A DNA stretch of 64,000 nucleotides, from assembly GCA_964017045.1 (NCBI GenBank), contig OZ024807.1:15303941-15367940 (forward strand), read 5' to 3'. The position numbers and the translations under genes are program-made. The notes beneath the pieces are model-generated. The model was not told where the DNA came from. It saw only the letters and a program-made list of their open reading frames with translations, and did not search any database. The stretch is from Omphiscola glabra (lineage: Eukaryota; Mollusca; Gastropoda; Lymnaeidae). This document shows positions 23,462 to 34,779 of this stretch, piece after piece; within the stretch, counting starts at the first letter, position 1; every line of letters starts with the position of its first letter.

Positions 23462-24535
23462 GGGAGACTTCATCGTTGTGTTTCCGGACCCTCACTTCAT
23501 CGCTAGGTCTCCGTACCCTGGCTTCATCGCTAGGTCTCCGGAACCTGAATTCATCGCTAGATCTCCGGACCTTGACTTCATCGTTTGTTGTCCGGACCCT
23601 GACTTCATCGCTGGGTCTCCGGACCCTGACTTCATCGCTGGGTCTCCGGACCATAACTTCAACGCTGGGTCTCCGGACCCTGACTTCATCGCTAGATCTC
23701 CGGACACTGACCTCATCGCTGGGTCTCCGGACCCTGACTTCATCGCTGGGTCTCCGGACCCTGACTTCATCGCTAGATCTCCGGACATTGACTTCATCGT
23801 TTGATCTCCGGACCCTGACTTCATCGCTGAGTCTCCGGACCCTAACTTCAACGCTGGGTCATCGGACCCTGACTTCATCGCTAGATCTCCGACACTGACT
23901 TCATCGCTAGATCTCCGACACTGACTTCATCGCTAGATCTCCGACCCTGACTCCATCGCTAGATCTCCGGACCCTGACTCCATCGCTAGATCTCCGACCC
24001 TGACTCCATCGCTAGATCTCCGACCCTGACTCCATCGCTAGATCTCCGACCCTGACTCCATCGCTAGATTCCGACCCTGACTCCATCGCTAGATCCCCGA
24101 CCCTGACTCCATCGCTAGATCTCCGACCCTGACTCCATCGCTAGATCTCCGACACTGACTCCATCGCTAGATCTCCGACCCTGACTCCATCGCTAGATCT
24201 CCGACACTGACTCCATCGCTAGATCTCCGGACCCTGACTTCATCGCTAGATCTCCGGACCTTGTCGCCATCGCTAGATCTCCGGACCCTAACTTCAACGC
24301 TAGATCTCCGGACCCTAACTTCAACGCTAGATCTCCGGACCCTGACTTCAACGCTAGATCTCCGGACCCTGACTTCAACGCTAGATCTCCGGACCCTGCC
24401 TTCATCGCTGGGTCTCCGGACCCTAACTTCAACGCTGGGTCTCCGGACCTTGACTTCATCGTTAAAACTCCAGACCCTGACTTCATCGCTAGATCTCCGG
24501 ACCCTGACTCCATCGCTGGGTCACCGGACCCTGAC
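23462..24535. repeat. 27-bp minisatellite with a 26-bp central block
   Basis: About 40 units of GACTTCATCGCTAGATCTCC plus GGACCCT. Units from about 23885 to 24215 mostly lack one G (CCGACCCTGACTCC), so period drops to 26 and reading frames close there. Confidence 0.95.
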
Positions 24536-25142
24536 TGTAGCGCCAGGCCTACAATTTTCAGTTGGGCTATTTATTCGCTAGGTAAAAAGAAAATCCTAGA
24601 TGCAAAACGAAAAAAAAAACAATAAAAAAAACCAACAAAAAACAACCCAACTTTCTGCTTGTTTGTCCTTATGTTTGTGTGTCCAGTTATGGTACTTGTT
24701 TGTTCTGTCCTGGTCCTCATTTCTAATCGTTATCTCAATCCACTCTCTGCTATTAATTATCGTTTGCTCAAAACCTTTGTCTTCCTTTCTTGTCTAAACC
24801 CCCATTATGTTGTTGTCATCACGGGAAAACTGTTGGTGTGGGTGGGTGTGTGGGTGTGTGTGGAGGGGTGTGTGACGACGCCAACATCAAAGAGACGGCT
24901 TACAACCAGAGATAACATTGTGACACTATTCACTTATCGCTGGGCTGGCCGGTGGCTTTTTCAATCACTGACTACTGTTTACAAGTTATTGCTATTCAAT
25001 CACGACACGTTAGTTCATCTTGTCCAGACAGACATTGAAACCAACTTCAAAAAGTATGTAGCCATGTGACGTGTGGCCCCGATGGTGATCTTACCACACC
25101 GAGATCTAGTTGCTTTAAGGGTTTAATTGTGGATGTCATGAT

Positions 25143-25437
25143 TAATCATTTATATGTTAAGAAATGATCATTCATATGTCAGAAGTTATCATTCTTATGT
25201 CAGAAGGCTTTATTATGTTAAAAATATTCATTCATATGTCAGAAATTGTCATTCATATGTCAGAAGTTATCATTAATATGTCAGAAATGATCATTCATAT
25301 GTCAGAAGTTATCATTTAGATGTCAGAAATTATCATTCATGTCAGAAATTATCACTCATATGTCAGAAATTCACTTTCATTTGTCAGAAATTATTCTTCA
25401 TAAGTCAGAAATTATCATTCATGTGTCAGATTCTAAT
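25143..25437. repeat. 21-bp minisatellite
   Basis: About 14 units of ATGTCAGAAATTATCATTCA T. Confidence 0.92.
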
Positions 25438-26568
25438 ATATGTTTAAGATGAATAATATTGGACGATGTTTACGCATTGACCAAATGCGAACCATAAATA
25501 ACGTATGTTAGAGATTAGTTGGCGAGCAATAATGGTTGTATATCAACTTCTCACCAGAAGGCTTGAAAGACAAGGGGAATTATTCCATGGCACGTTTACT
25601 TAATCTATTTTCGGATGAGAGTTATGTTTCCAAAATAAAAGATTTGCTTGTAAACTAATTTGATTAATCTCAGGGATAAGTTTTGTTTATATGATTGGCG
25701 TTCACCCATGAGTATAGTCTATACATAGAAGATTTCGTACATTGGGTTATTTTATAATGATCCAAAATAAGATTGAAAACACCTTTCACCAAAATAGAGA
25801 AAGATGAATGTACTGTACTGTGGGTGTGTGTTGGTGTCTTTCTGTTTGGGGGTTATTACCATTTAGCAGTCCTCCGTACAAACACTTCCCTGTACTCCAA
25901 ACTGGACCCCAGTGAGGAACTGGGCCATCGTTTATCGTACCGTAATCAAGTTTGTTCTCTCGTCCTCTCCGCTCCCCCCACTTGCTGTTGTTGGGGGCTG
26001 GCACTGTGTGTCTAGTCCATTCACGCTACGGTCAAGCACCGGCCACTCACTTGCGCTGACCTAAGCTAAGTCGGCGTGATCATTTCGATTTACTAGCAAT
26101 TTTCATGAAATCCCCCTGGCGGTGTCCACTTGGGCTGTTATTTTTCCTCTTGTCCACCTCCTGGCTTATTCGCTTAGTGGCCGGACGGGGGAGTTTATGC
26201 CCTCAATAACTATAGACGATGTTAAGTCTTTAAGGGGAAATAGAAAATATACAGGACGAAGGAATCAATGAGGACTGTGTAAGGGAGTGAAGTAAAAAGG
26301 TGTCCGAGACCATGTTGGTTTATCGCGTATCTGACGGGGTTTTTCTTCTTCTTCTTCTCCTTACATAAAGGGCTCACGATCAATTTATTGATTATTCTGG
26401 CTCCTATGCATGTAGAGGGAAAGTGCAATGTTTCTGTGCCTGGTGTTGATGAGGATATTTCACTGGTTGCCAGGGCTACTCAGCGAGGGTATCATGAACT
26501 TGGGTTTGGAAGGCATGAGGCAATAGACGCAAATGAGTCAAGTGTTGTCACCTTAAGCGTCAGTTCAC

Positions 26569-26727
26569 ACGATCAAATTTCGCGTCAAATTGTTGTATGA
26601 ACGCACTATTTTGTGCGTGGTTTCTTTTTGGGGGGAATTCGATCAAATGGTAATTTGAAAGTTGTGACAAGGCTTCATACACGAATTGCATCAAAGCTTG
26701 AAGGAAAATTTGATCGTGTGAACCGAC
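26569..26727. mobile_element. TIR element related to the foldback MITEs
   Basis: 159 bp bounded by 22-bp inverted repeats with one mismatch, core TTCACACGATCAAATTT (26569-26590 and 26706-26727). The centre contains GAACGCACTAT, also found in the foldback MITEs at 0.6 and 13.9 kb. No clear target duplication seen. Confidence 0.62.
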
Positions 26728-26804
26728 CCTAACTGTTCCTTTTGGAAGCTTGATCCAGTCCTGCCTGTCGTGGTCGGTGAAGATCGGAATAAAGGACATT
26801 ACTA

Positions 26805-27005
26805 CATGGTAGTGGTAGTAGGTAGTGGGTAGTGAGGTACTGGATACTAGGGTAGTGGGTAGTGAGGTAGCGGGGTAGTACGGCACTTGGGAAGTGGATA
26901 CTGGGGTAGTAGGATAAGTGGGTGTTTGGGTACTCTAGAGTGGTGGGGTACTAGGGTGTTTGGGTACTCTAGGGTGGTGGGGTACTAGGGTATTGAGGTA
27001 GCGGG
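26805..27005. repeat. GTAGTGGG-rich degenerate repeat
   Basis: GGTAGTGGGTAGTGAGGTA and TACTCTAGAGTGGTGGGGTA repeats, G-rich on the plus strand. Confidence 0.8.
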
Positions 27006-27394
27006 GATTTGACATGATTTACACACGGGAGCGAAGGCTATCAATGAAAAGACGCACTCTTTATTAAATTAGCCTCAATGGGTGAAGTCGCTTGCCTGGA
27101 CCCCCCCTGCTGTCACCCTGCTTTCTAAACACTGGTACACTCACTCAGTCTTAATTCACGGTCATGATGTACAGAATCCATTAATCCGACCAAGATTATA
27201 TCATTCACCGTCTACACCCCCTTCTCCAGATCTCCATGTTTCTTACTGGATATAACTTAATTTTTCTTTTCCAAATCGGATTAAGATACTCCGCTCATTT
27301 AAGTTAGTCCAACAGTATCATCTTACCCTAACATTACTTTTTGGGTATACTTTTCAATAGAACATTTCTCACGAACGTCCGTCATTGAAAACAC

Positions 27395-27468
27395 AACACA
27401 TGACGTAAGCACTTCACATGACGTTAATACAGCACATGACGTAAACGCAGCACATGACGTAAAGTGTG
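27395..27468. repeat. 18-bp array with CRE-like half sites
   Basis: Four units of 18 bp (AGCACATGACGTAAACGC-like). TGACGT occurs at 27401, 27419, 27437 and 27455, exactly 18 bp apart; three of the four continue as TGACGTAA. Confidence 0.65.
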
Positions 27469-28049
27469 CGCTAGTCTCACCGAGATTTGCGAGTTGAACG
27501 AAAACTAAAGAAAAACCTTATTTAACCCCCAAACGTCCACGGTGAAGTCAGATAAAAATAACTTACACGAATGTTAGAACTCTCGTTGAATTAAAAAAAG
27601 AACCATTGAATCTCCCGACCACCACCGGAAAACAAATCTACCTTGCGGAAAGCTTGTTTCCACTGAGACCGAAAACAGAGAAACCTAACGCGCTAGAACT
27701 TCGTCATTGGACGGAAATGTTCCCCATTACCGCTTCATTTTCTATAGAAGAACTCGGTTGAAACAAGTTTTTAACAGCATAATTACTTGACTAAAGACGT
27801 TGTTGTCAGGCTAGCCGAATCCGCTGTAAGTCGGAAGCAAGCCGCCGTTGTAAGCAGGGGCGTAGCAAGACTATCAGAAAACGAGAGTGATCTGAACTTG
27901 TCATCCATTATGAAGATTCGGGAGTCGTGTCATGTTTTCCTGTACCTGGGGGCGAAGACCATTGGCTACAGAACTTCAGAAATCCCGATGGGCGTAAAGT
28001 TTCGTCAACTGTTTCCTTCTTCATTCATCCCATCGTTTGTATGTGCTTC

Positions 28050-28275
28050 CAGGTCGCCCCTTCAGGTCGCGTCTCCAGGTCGCCCATCCAGGTCGCGTCT
28101 TCAGGTCGCCCATCCAGGTCGCGTATCAAGGTCGCGTATCAAGGTCGCGTATCAAGGTCGTGTATACAGGTCACGTCTCCAAGTCACGTCTCCAGGTCGT
28201 GTCTCCGGGTTGCGTCTCCAGGTCGTGTCTCCGGGTTACGTCTCCAGGTCATGTCCCCAGGTCGCGTCTCCTGGT
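28050..28275. repeat. 13-bp minisatellite
   Basis: About 17 units of AGGTCGCGTCTCC, with CCCATCC, GTATCA and GTCTTC variants. GC-rich relative to its surroundings. A 223-codon frame starting at 27787 reads through it. Confidence 0.92.
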
Positions 28276-28849
28276 ATTCTTAGAATGGCTGCATTACCCT
28301 TATGCCTGGGGATTCAGGTGTGCACTTACCTAAGTGATTATAAAATGCAATATTACAGTTTATCCCGCTTTTTACGTTTGATAAACCGCTTATATTACGA
28401 TACACAGTTCTCATCTTTTCTAACACTTTCAAATGTCTCAATCATGTATGTCACATGAAATGGGAGGGGAGAACCGCACTATAAGACCCCACTTGAACAA
28501 ACCCTGCATGTTTTGATCAAAAATCAACCACTGATTAACTGAAGCCTAGATCTAACTGTTGACAAAATCTTACAGCTTCGATACTCGCGCCGCCTACCAT
28601 TCTGTTCAACCATCTAATATCATTACAAGAGAGAGGCCGTGACGTTTTCGAGTTAACTCCAATTAACTCCACAGAGCTTCGCGCTCCCATGCCGAATGGA
28701 ACAACATTTTCATGAAGAGAATTTCAGTTTAAAATAAATAATAGTGTGATACAGTTTAGTTTTTTTTTAAAATTCGCACTTCACTTGTATTTACAGACGA
28801 TATCAGGGAGTGTGCATTTTAATTGTTCGTATGTTAATTACCAACCAAG

Positions 28850-29062
28850 CAATGTTGTAACCACGCCATTTTGTAACTAAGCAATGTTGTAACCACGCCA
28901 TGTTGTAACTAAGCAATGTTGTAACCACGCCATGTTGTAACTAAGCAATGTCGTAAACAAGCAATGTTGTAACTGAGTTATGTTGTTATCAAGCCAAGCT
29001 GTAACCCAGCAATGTTGCAAACAAGCCACGTTGTAACCAAGCAACGATGTAACTAAGCAGCC
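28850..29062. repeat. 16/32-bp minisatellite
   Basis: Alternating CAATGTTGTAACCACGC and CATGTTGTAACTAAG units, degrading to the right. Confidence 0.88.
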
Positions 29063-29948
29063 AGCAATGGGAGCAACAAGATGTCGTCTGTCTCCAGCTT
29101 CCAAAAGCAAATTTCTAATTCCTCCCATTATCTATGCGTTTATGCAATGGGGAAATATATATGGTTTTGGGTTGGCGTGTGGGAAGAAGCACAGTGGTAT
29201 TCGAGTAGGATCTAATAAAGTAAAAGCTATTGTCAAACTTCAATTTTCTTCATACATTTACAGGGATTCAATGATCGTTTTGGGACAGTAATAGTCATCG
29301 CTATCTGTATGTATATGAATAGAGTACGGTCCTGGCCATGAATTTGTCAATGACTTTTTAAACATTTCTATTTCTTACTTAACGTAACGATTCTATAGTT
29401 TTGCTTAATTTCGCTCTCGATTCACCATCCCTTTATCGTCTACTCAAAGTTGCACTTGACTCGCCATCCCAGTAGCATGTTTTCAGATGTGCACTTGTTC
29501 CCCGTCCCACCATTCGAAAGTGCACACAGCAAGGTCCTCCATGACAAACATGTCAAAAACACCGCTACTACACAATAGGAGGACGTGGCCCGTCTGTAAT
29601 TGATTTTTCATCGGCCTTTGTGCGGCCTTAATCCAAACTAAGGCGATGTCAAGGAACTGAGACGGGAATTAATGTAACAACAAAAAAAATTAAAATGTTC
29701 AAAGTAATCCGAGCAGGCTGGGTGGAAGAGTTGCGAGCACCGCGTGAGCGTCCATCTTATCATGTCAGCGATTCGTTTTCAGTGTCTTATGTGCAAACAG
29801 ATATTCATATAATACATGTTAGTTGAAATTAATATTGGCATTTTTTATGGAGAGGAAAAAAGAAACTTTATTTGTCTCCTTTACATGTTATCATGAACTT
29901 CCGTCGTTCAATTGTAGTCCAATAAATAGACTAAAGACCGCCCTGAGA

Positions 29949-30338
29949 TAATAATAATTATTATTATTGGTCTTATATAGCGCGGTACCACAGCCGGGGG
30001 TTGGGCTCACCGCGCTTAATCTTAACATAAATATATTAGCAAAATATAATCATGATGTTAAAAAAGGACATGCATTTATTTAATTTTTAAAAAAAGCTAT
30101 ATAACAACAAAACAGAAACAAATTATGCATACTCACACTACCCACCCCAGAACTTTTACATGTCAAGCCATGGACGGCAACCAGCAGCTTTGTTTATCGG
30201 CAATTGGGGGAATCAGTCAGGATAGTAGAGTTTAAAGAGATGTGTTTTGAGTGCAGTTTTGAAGGCCTGTATGGTCGGTATATTGCGGATGTTTAGTGGC
30301 AGAGAATTCCGTTGTTTGGGGGCACATAAAGAGAAAGA
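29949..30338 (-). mobile_element. CR1/Jockey-type LINE 3' tail
   Basis: 5'-truncated LINE on the minus strand. The decayed ORF end reads APKQRNSLPLNIRN, then AFKTALKTHLFKLYYPD, stop at 30213-30215, and the 3' UTR ends in an (ATT)n/(TAA)n microsatellite at about 29949-29968. The ORF end and UTR match the copy at 61.96-62.32 kb, including the TATATAGCGC-type sequence next to the microsatellite. No upstream reverse-transcriptase domain remains. Confidence 0.78.
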
Positions 30339-30339
30339 T

Positions 30340-31599
30340 AATACATTATGACAAACGTGACATATCTCCACTGTTTACTGTCTACTTGTAAGATTTGTGT
30401 CATGCCTGTGAAATGAATTTGTTTTATTTATTATATATTGTTTTTAATACTCAGGTTTTGTTTCGTTAAATATCTTACATGAAATGGATTCTTTTTTTTA
30501 AAAAATCATATTTTATTCTATCTATCTCCAACTTCCGAAAATAACAAGTTTTTGAACTACTTTCTCTTTCTTGTTATTTCTTCATTTATCCCGTCTGCTG
30601 AGGAAGGCTCTTACCAGAAACGTTTTTTCTTTTTTTTCTTGTTCTTTCTTTGTGTTTAAATCTTCCATATACCTTGTTCTTCTGTTTCCTTCACACTGCT
30701 TGAACGCAGTCCTTCATCTCTTTATAAATATTTTGCTTCTGGTGTGACTGCTTCCTTATAGCAACCGGCCCTCCCCCTACTCAATATATTTTCTATTAAC
30801 ACAGTACTTTGTGAAAAGCTGTCCAGCAGCGAGCGTCTTGCGTGACGGTTGAACCCAGGTGGGAATGTTAAATTTTTTCGGAGGCCACTATTATATTAAT
30901 CAATAAAGAGTCATGGGTAAGGCGTTGCAATGTCTGTAGGACTATTGTTTAAAGGTCCTCAGTTAGGGCATAGGAAAATCTGCAGGCCATTTGTTTAAAG
31001 ACCAGCCTATATTATAGAAAATGAGATTTTATTTGTAACACTCGGACTCATCGGGTAGTTCTTAAAAATTCCCGGACCGGGTGTAAACCACTCCTACCCC
31101 AACCCGTTAAGCCCTGTTATATTTTATCTACTCGAAGAAATATGTTGCAATGATAAAACATTATTTTTATTATTTTAAAAGAAATTCTTGCCTTTCGTTA
31201 AATTTATATTAATTTAGAAATAATGGATTGTACCAGAATAAATGTGACGTGTGTGAATCGCTTTGGTTTGTGGGGGGGGGGGGGGGGGCAGAATTATTGG
31301 ATGACATCATTTATCTCAGCCCAGACCGGAATTTCATCGCTCAACCGAATGTAGCGAACATTTATTTCCTGTGCCAGCCTCCCATTGCTAGGACACGATT
31401 CCATTCACGATCGTTTCCACTCCATATAAATCCAAGCTTGTCAAAAATCGATGTTGTTCAGGAATTACCTTGCAGCCTCCACACAAAAGGGAGGGGGTGG
31501 GGTTCATTTAACGCATTTCTCCTTTATTTGAGATAACCGAAGCGATTAAGGCCGTCCATGGAATAATATCTGACCCAGACGATCTTACTCCTGTCTGGA
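30340..31599. other. No gene seen
   Basis: AT-rich with a poly-G run near 31272 and the CTGAGGAAGGC motif at 30598. 29063-29948 and 32461-33010 also hold nothing I can name. Confidence 0.45.
30598..30622 (+). other. Second CTGAKGAAGGC...GAAACG motif
   Basis: CTGAGGAAGGCTCTTACC then AGAAACG has the same skeleton as the motif at 60.7 kb (box, AGGC, short loop, GAAAYG) but is more decayed. T-rich sequence flanks both sides. Probably the end of an old retroelement. Confidence 0.3.
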
Positions 31600-31960
31600 G
31601 TTGGACTGATCGAACCCCCGGACCTCTGACTTGAACTCTGAGACACCAATTGGACTGATAGCACCCCCGGAACCTCTGACTTGAAATCTGAGACACCAGT
31701 TGGACTGATAGCACCCCCGGACCTCTGACTTGAACTCTGAGACACCAGTTGGACTGATAGCACCTCCGGACCTCTGACTTTAACCCTGAGACATCAGTCG
31801 GAATGATCGAACCCCCCGGACCTCTGACTCGAACCCTGAGACACCAGTCGAACTGATAGCACCCCGGACCTCTGACTTGAACCCTGAGACACCAGTTGGA
31901 CTAATCGAATCCCCCGGACCTCTGACTTGAACTCTGAGACACCAGTTGGGTCGGCGAACA
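31600..31960. repeat. 49-bp minisatellite
   Basis: About seven units carrying GACCTCTGACTTGAACTCTG, AGACACCAGTTGGACTGAT and AGCACCCCCG. Confidence 0.92.
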
Positions 31961-32194
31961 ACAGGAGTCGTTTTAGTTGAAATCGAGTCTGACCCACTTG
32001 AAGAGCCTTGAGATCTTCCTCCGCTAAAGGGAATGTCGAGGGATTGTATGACTCGCCGACAATTAATACCCACCCCGACCATTTGAATCATTCGTGTGAT
32101 CGACCCTGACATAAATACCCCTCCGCACGACTTAACAAAGTAGTTAACGGCTGCTAAGTCCTGTCATCTTGCCAAGTGCTCAAAATAAGCCCCA

Positions 32195-32460
32195 CACCTG
32201 TAACCCAAGCCATTTAACCCAAAGCCCTTTAACCCTAAGTCCTTTATCTCAAAGCTCTGTGTAAACACTAAGCCATTTAACCCCAAAGCCCTTTAACCCC
32301 AAAGACCTTTAAACCAAAGTCCTTTAACCCAACGTCCTTTAACCCAAAGTCCTTTATCTCAAAGCTCTGTGTAAACACTAAGCCATTTAACCCAAAGCCC
32401 TTTAACTCAAATTCCTTTAACTTTAACCCAAAGTCCTTTAACCCAAAACGTTTAGCCTAA
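32195..32460. repeat. TTTAACCCAAAG-type degenerate repeat
   Basis: About 17 units of CCTTTAACCCAAAGT; a longer block containing TATCTCAAAGCTCTGTGTAA occurs twice. Confidence 0.85.
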
Positions 32461-33014
32461 AATTAATATCTGACTGTTCGCTTCCAATTCACGAATAATC
32501 TAATCTTTCATTACTCTACCCTACTCATATACGTGTAATCACCCAACACCCAAGCTTCTACTCATACATGTAATAACGCAACAACTATTTTGCCATACAT
32601 ATTTAATCATCCAGAACCCATGCTTACACTCAAATACATTTATTCACTCAGCATTCATGTTTCTACTCTTTCCCCAGAGTTCAACAATTCAAGCACATTA
32701 CATTTTAGTACGCGCCACTGAAGATTTTGTGTTCACTAATCTAAAACTACAGATGAGATTACCTTGAAACATCTCTATGCCCCCTCCCCCCCTTTTTCCA
32801 TAGCACAACATTTTTTTATCTTCTCTATCTTTATGTAAGATAGCTTCCGTATCGTGCACATAATCTTATCTTCGAGACAAATTAAACGCTATGCTTCATC
32901 TTTTGGGAATTAAATTTTCCGAATGATTTGAACGAGAGGGATTTGTCTCATTTGGTGTTTTTTTTTTTTACCGAAGCGTATCTCTATTTTCGTAAATTCT
33001 TGTTTTATTTTCTA

Positions 33015-33145
33015 CGCCTTAACTTGGAGTATTATCTGACTCCGTGAAAGTAGAACTACCCTTTAACATGGAGTATTATCTGACTCAGGGAATGTGGAAC
33101 TACCCTTTAACTTGGAGTATTATCTGACTCAGGGAATGTGGAAAA
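33015..33145. repeat. About 45-bp tandem repeat, 3 units
   Basis: Units share AACTTGGAGTATTATCTGAC and TCAGGGAATGTGGAACTACC. Confidence 0.85.
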
Positions 33146-33185
33146 CCTTAACCCTGAGAATTAAATTGTAGTAGTTTTTCTAGTC

Positions 33186-33405
33186 CAGCGGTCGGCAAAC
33201 CGCTTCTCGGGAGCCGCATGGGAGCCGCATGCGGCTCTTTAGCGACCCGAGTGTGGCTCCGCCAGTGAGCCACAAATCGGTTTTGACTCCGAAAAACATG
33301 GCTTTTGACAGGTTCTTGAAAAGAAGTTTGGCTCTCAATTTTTTTTAAAAATCGTCCTGCTGCTGATTTTTTGGCTCTTATGCCTAATGAGTTTCCCGAC
33401 CACTG
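33186..33405. mobile_element. OC1-like hAT MITE
   Basis: 220-bp element with ends CAGCGGTCGGCAAAC and GTTTCCCGACCACTG. The 8-bp flanks TTCTAGTC (33178-33185) and ATCTAGTC (33406-33413) match at 7 of 8. Internal GAGCCGCATGCGGCTCTTT and GCCTAATGAGTTT resemble the OposCharlie1 (OC1) hAT family as I remember it. GGAGCCGCAT is repeated near the left end. Non-coding. Confidence 0.75.
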
Positions 33406-33483
33406 ATCTAGTCCTATAGAATTGGCTGATGATGGGGAAAAAAGAGACATATTTCAAATCAAATAAAAAGAAGAATAGTGCAG

Positions 33484-33626
33484 TTGGAAACTTGTCTACC
33501 GGTCCGTGTTAGAATGGGAAACTTGTCCACCGGTCCCTGGTGCAACGGGAAACTTGTCCACCGGTCCCTATTGCAATGGGAAACGTGTCCACCGGTCCGC
33601 CTAAATTAAAAGTTTGGGAAACGCTG
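33484..33626. repeat. 31-bp minisatellite fused to a MITE end
   Basis: Four units of 31 bp (GGGAAACTTGTCCACCGGTC core) run directly into GTCCGCCTAAATTAAAAGTT then TGGGAAACGCTG. That terminal part is the reverse complement of the left end of the MITE at 53165, and the unit's TTGTCCACCGGTCC is also MITE sequence. The array therefore appears to be amplified from the MITE. Confidence 0.75.
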
Positions 33627-34033
33627 ATGTAGACTCACGATTGTCCCCCCTGTGGTAGCCCACACTATCTGACGGAAGCGTCTGTTACTGTCACATTACA
33701 TGGCACTTTCTCCTTCCTATACATCGTGACTTATCAATAATGTAGCGTTGTCATGGCAACGCGGGGCAGACGTCAGAATGTTATAACAAGTTTTGTGTTT
33801 TGAACGAAAGACTATTGTGAGGCAGCTGATGCTAAAACTTGAAAGATTAGAACTGGATATTCCCCCCCCCCCCCAAAAAAAAAAAAAAAAACTTTTGGGT
33901 TTGGCCAAAGACAATTCTAAATTATGAATATTCAATCTCTATGCTTAAAAATAGGACAACTGGTTTGGATTTGTTTGTTTAAAAAAATGTAAATGCTTTA
34001 TATTATCTTCGCATTTGTGTGTTCAGGGAACAC

Positions 34034-34245
34034 TCTTCGGACGGCTAACTGACCCACTTCCCGTCAACCCATCAAGCGGAAACTTGGCACATTGACACGT
34101 TGCCGATGACAACACATTCTTTCAAATTTTCACCCCCAACCCAACTCCCAAAAATCAGTTTTTGCTGTTTTTCAAGGAGAAGATGAAGGAAATACGTCAC
34201 CATTTCATTTCAGGAAATAAAATTCCTGAGAACCGCGCTAAACGC
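34034..34245 (+). repeat. Interspersed repeat R1, copy 1
   Basis: About 210 bp shared with 44724-44932. Common blocks: CGGCTAACTGACCCACTTCC, GAAACTTGGCACAT, CGTTGCCGATGACAAC, AAATCAGTTTTTGCTGT-like, and a conserved CGCTAAA end. Divergent but collinear. Class not recognised. Confidence 0.75.
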
Positions 34246-34615
34246 GACGGTTAGAAAAATATCGTAAGTGATTTGGTAGGTCACATTTTCTTTTGTTTGG
34301 GAAATAAATATGCTGTGTAAAAGCGGGTGGGTCATTAGAATATGTACATACAAAAATGAAATTAAAAAAAAAATACATGTTAACGATTTATACTAAAAAC
34401 GTTGTTTTTAAGGGTTGTTTAATTAAATTGTCTACACTAATGACGTTTAAATGACAACGATCATTCCAATAGATCTCTGTTTAAAATTAATATAATATAA
34501 AGTGTTGGAAAGTCTATATGCCTCGTATTTATATGCAAGGGAGGGAATCAGATGAGGGGTTCCGAAGAAGGAACCAGAGGTGGCGCCTTACAAGTTAGTT
34601 CTGACCCCGATGCTC

Positions 34616-34767
34616 TGACGTCATAGACTTGTAACCATAAAGGGGGTGCCCTGACGTCATAGACTTGTAACCATAAAGGGGGTGCTCCGACGTCACAGAC
34701 TTGTATACTTAAAGGGGGTGCTCTGACGTCATAGACTTGTAACCATAAAGATGGTGCTCTGACGTCA
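34616..34767. promoter_or_regulatory. 36-bp array of CRE sites
   Basis: A 36-bp minisatellite (about 34600-34775) whose unit contains the palindrome TGACGTCA, the CREB/ATF consensus. Sites start at 34616, 34652, 34688 (CGACGTCA, one mismatch), 34724 and 34760, exactly 36 bp apart. Whether any protein uses them is unknown; no gene is visible nearby. Confidence 0.6.
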
Positions 34768-34779
34768 GTACTGTCTTTA

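Noticed and set aside
23412..24581. Frames of 80-140 codons on both strands
   Set aside because: 27-bp minisatellite by-products; they close where units are 26 bp.
24659..25069. 136-codon hydrophobic frame
   Set aside because: Looks membrane-like but begins in T/G-rich low-complexity DNA and matches nothing I recognise.
27856..27872. CAGGGGCGTAGCAAGAC, and CAGTGGCGATGCC near 45520
   Set aside because: Resemble left ends of the CAGTGGCGTAG MITEs, but no partner ends or duplications found.
27787..28458. 223-codon plus-strand frame
   Set aside because: Half of it is a 13-bp minisatellite; the flanking residues show no domain and no promoter or splice signals.
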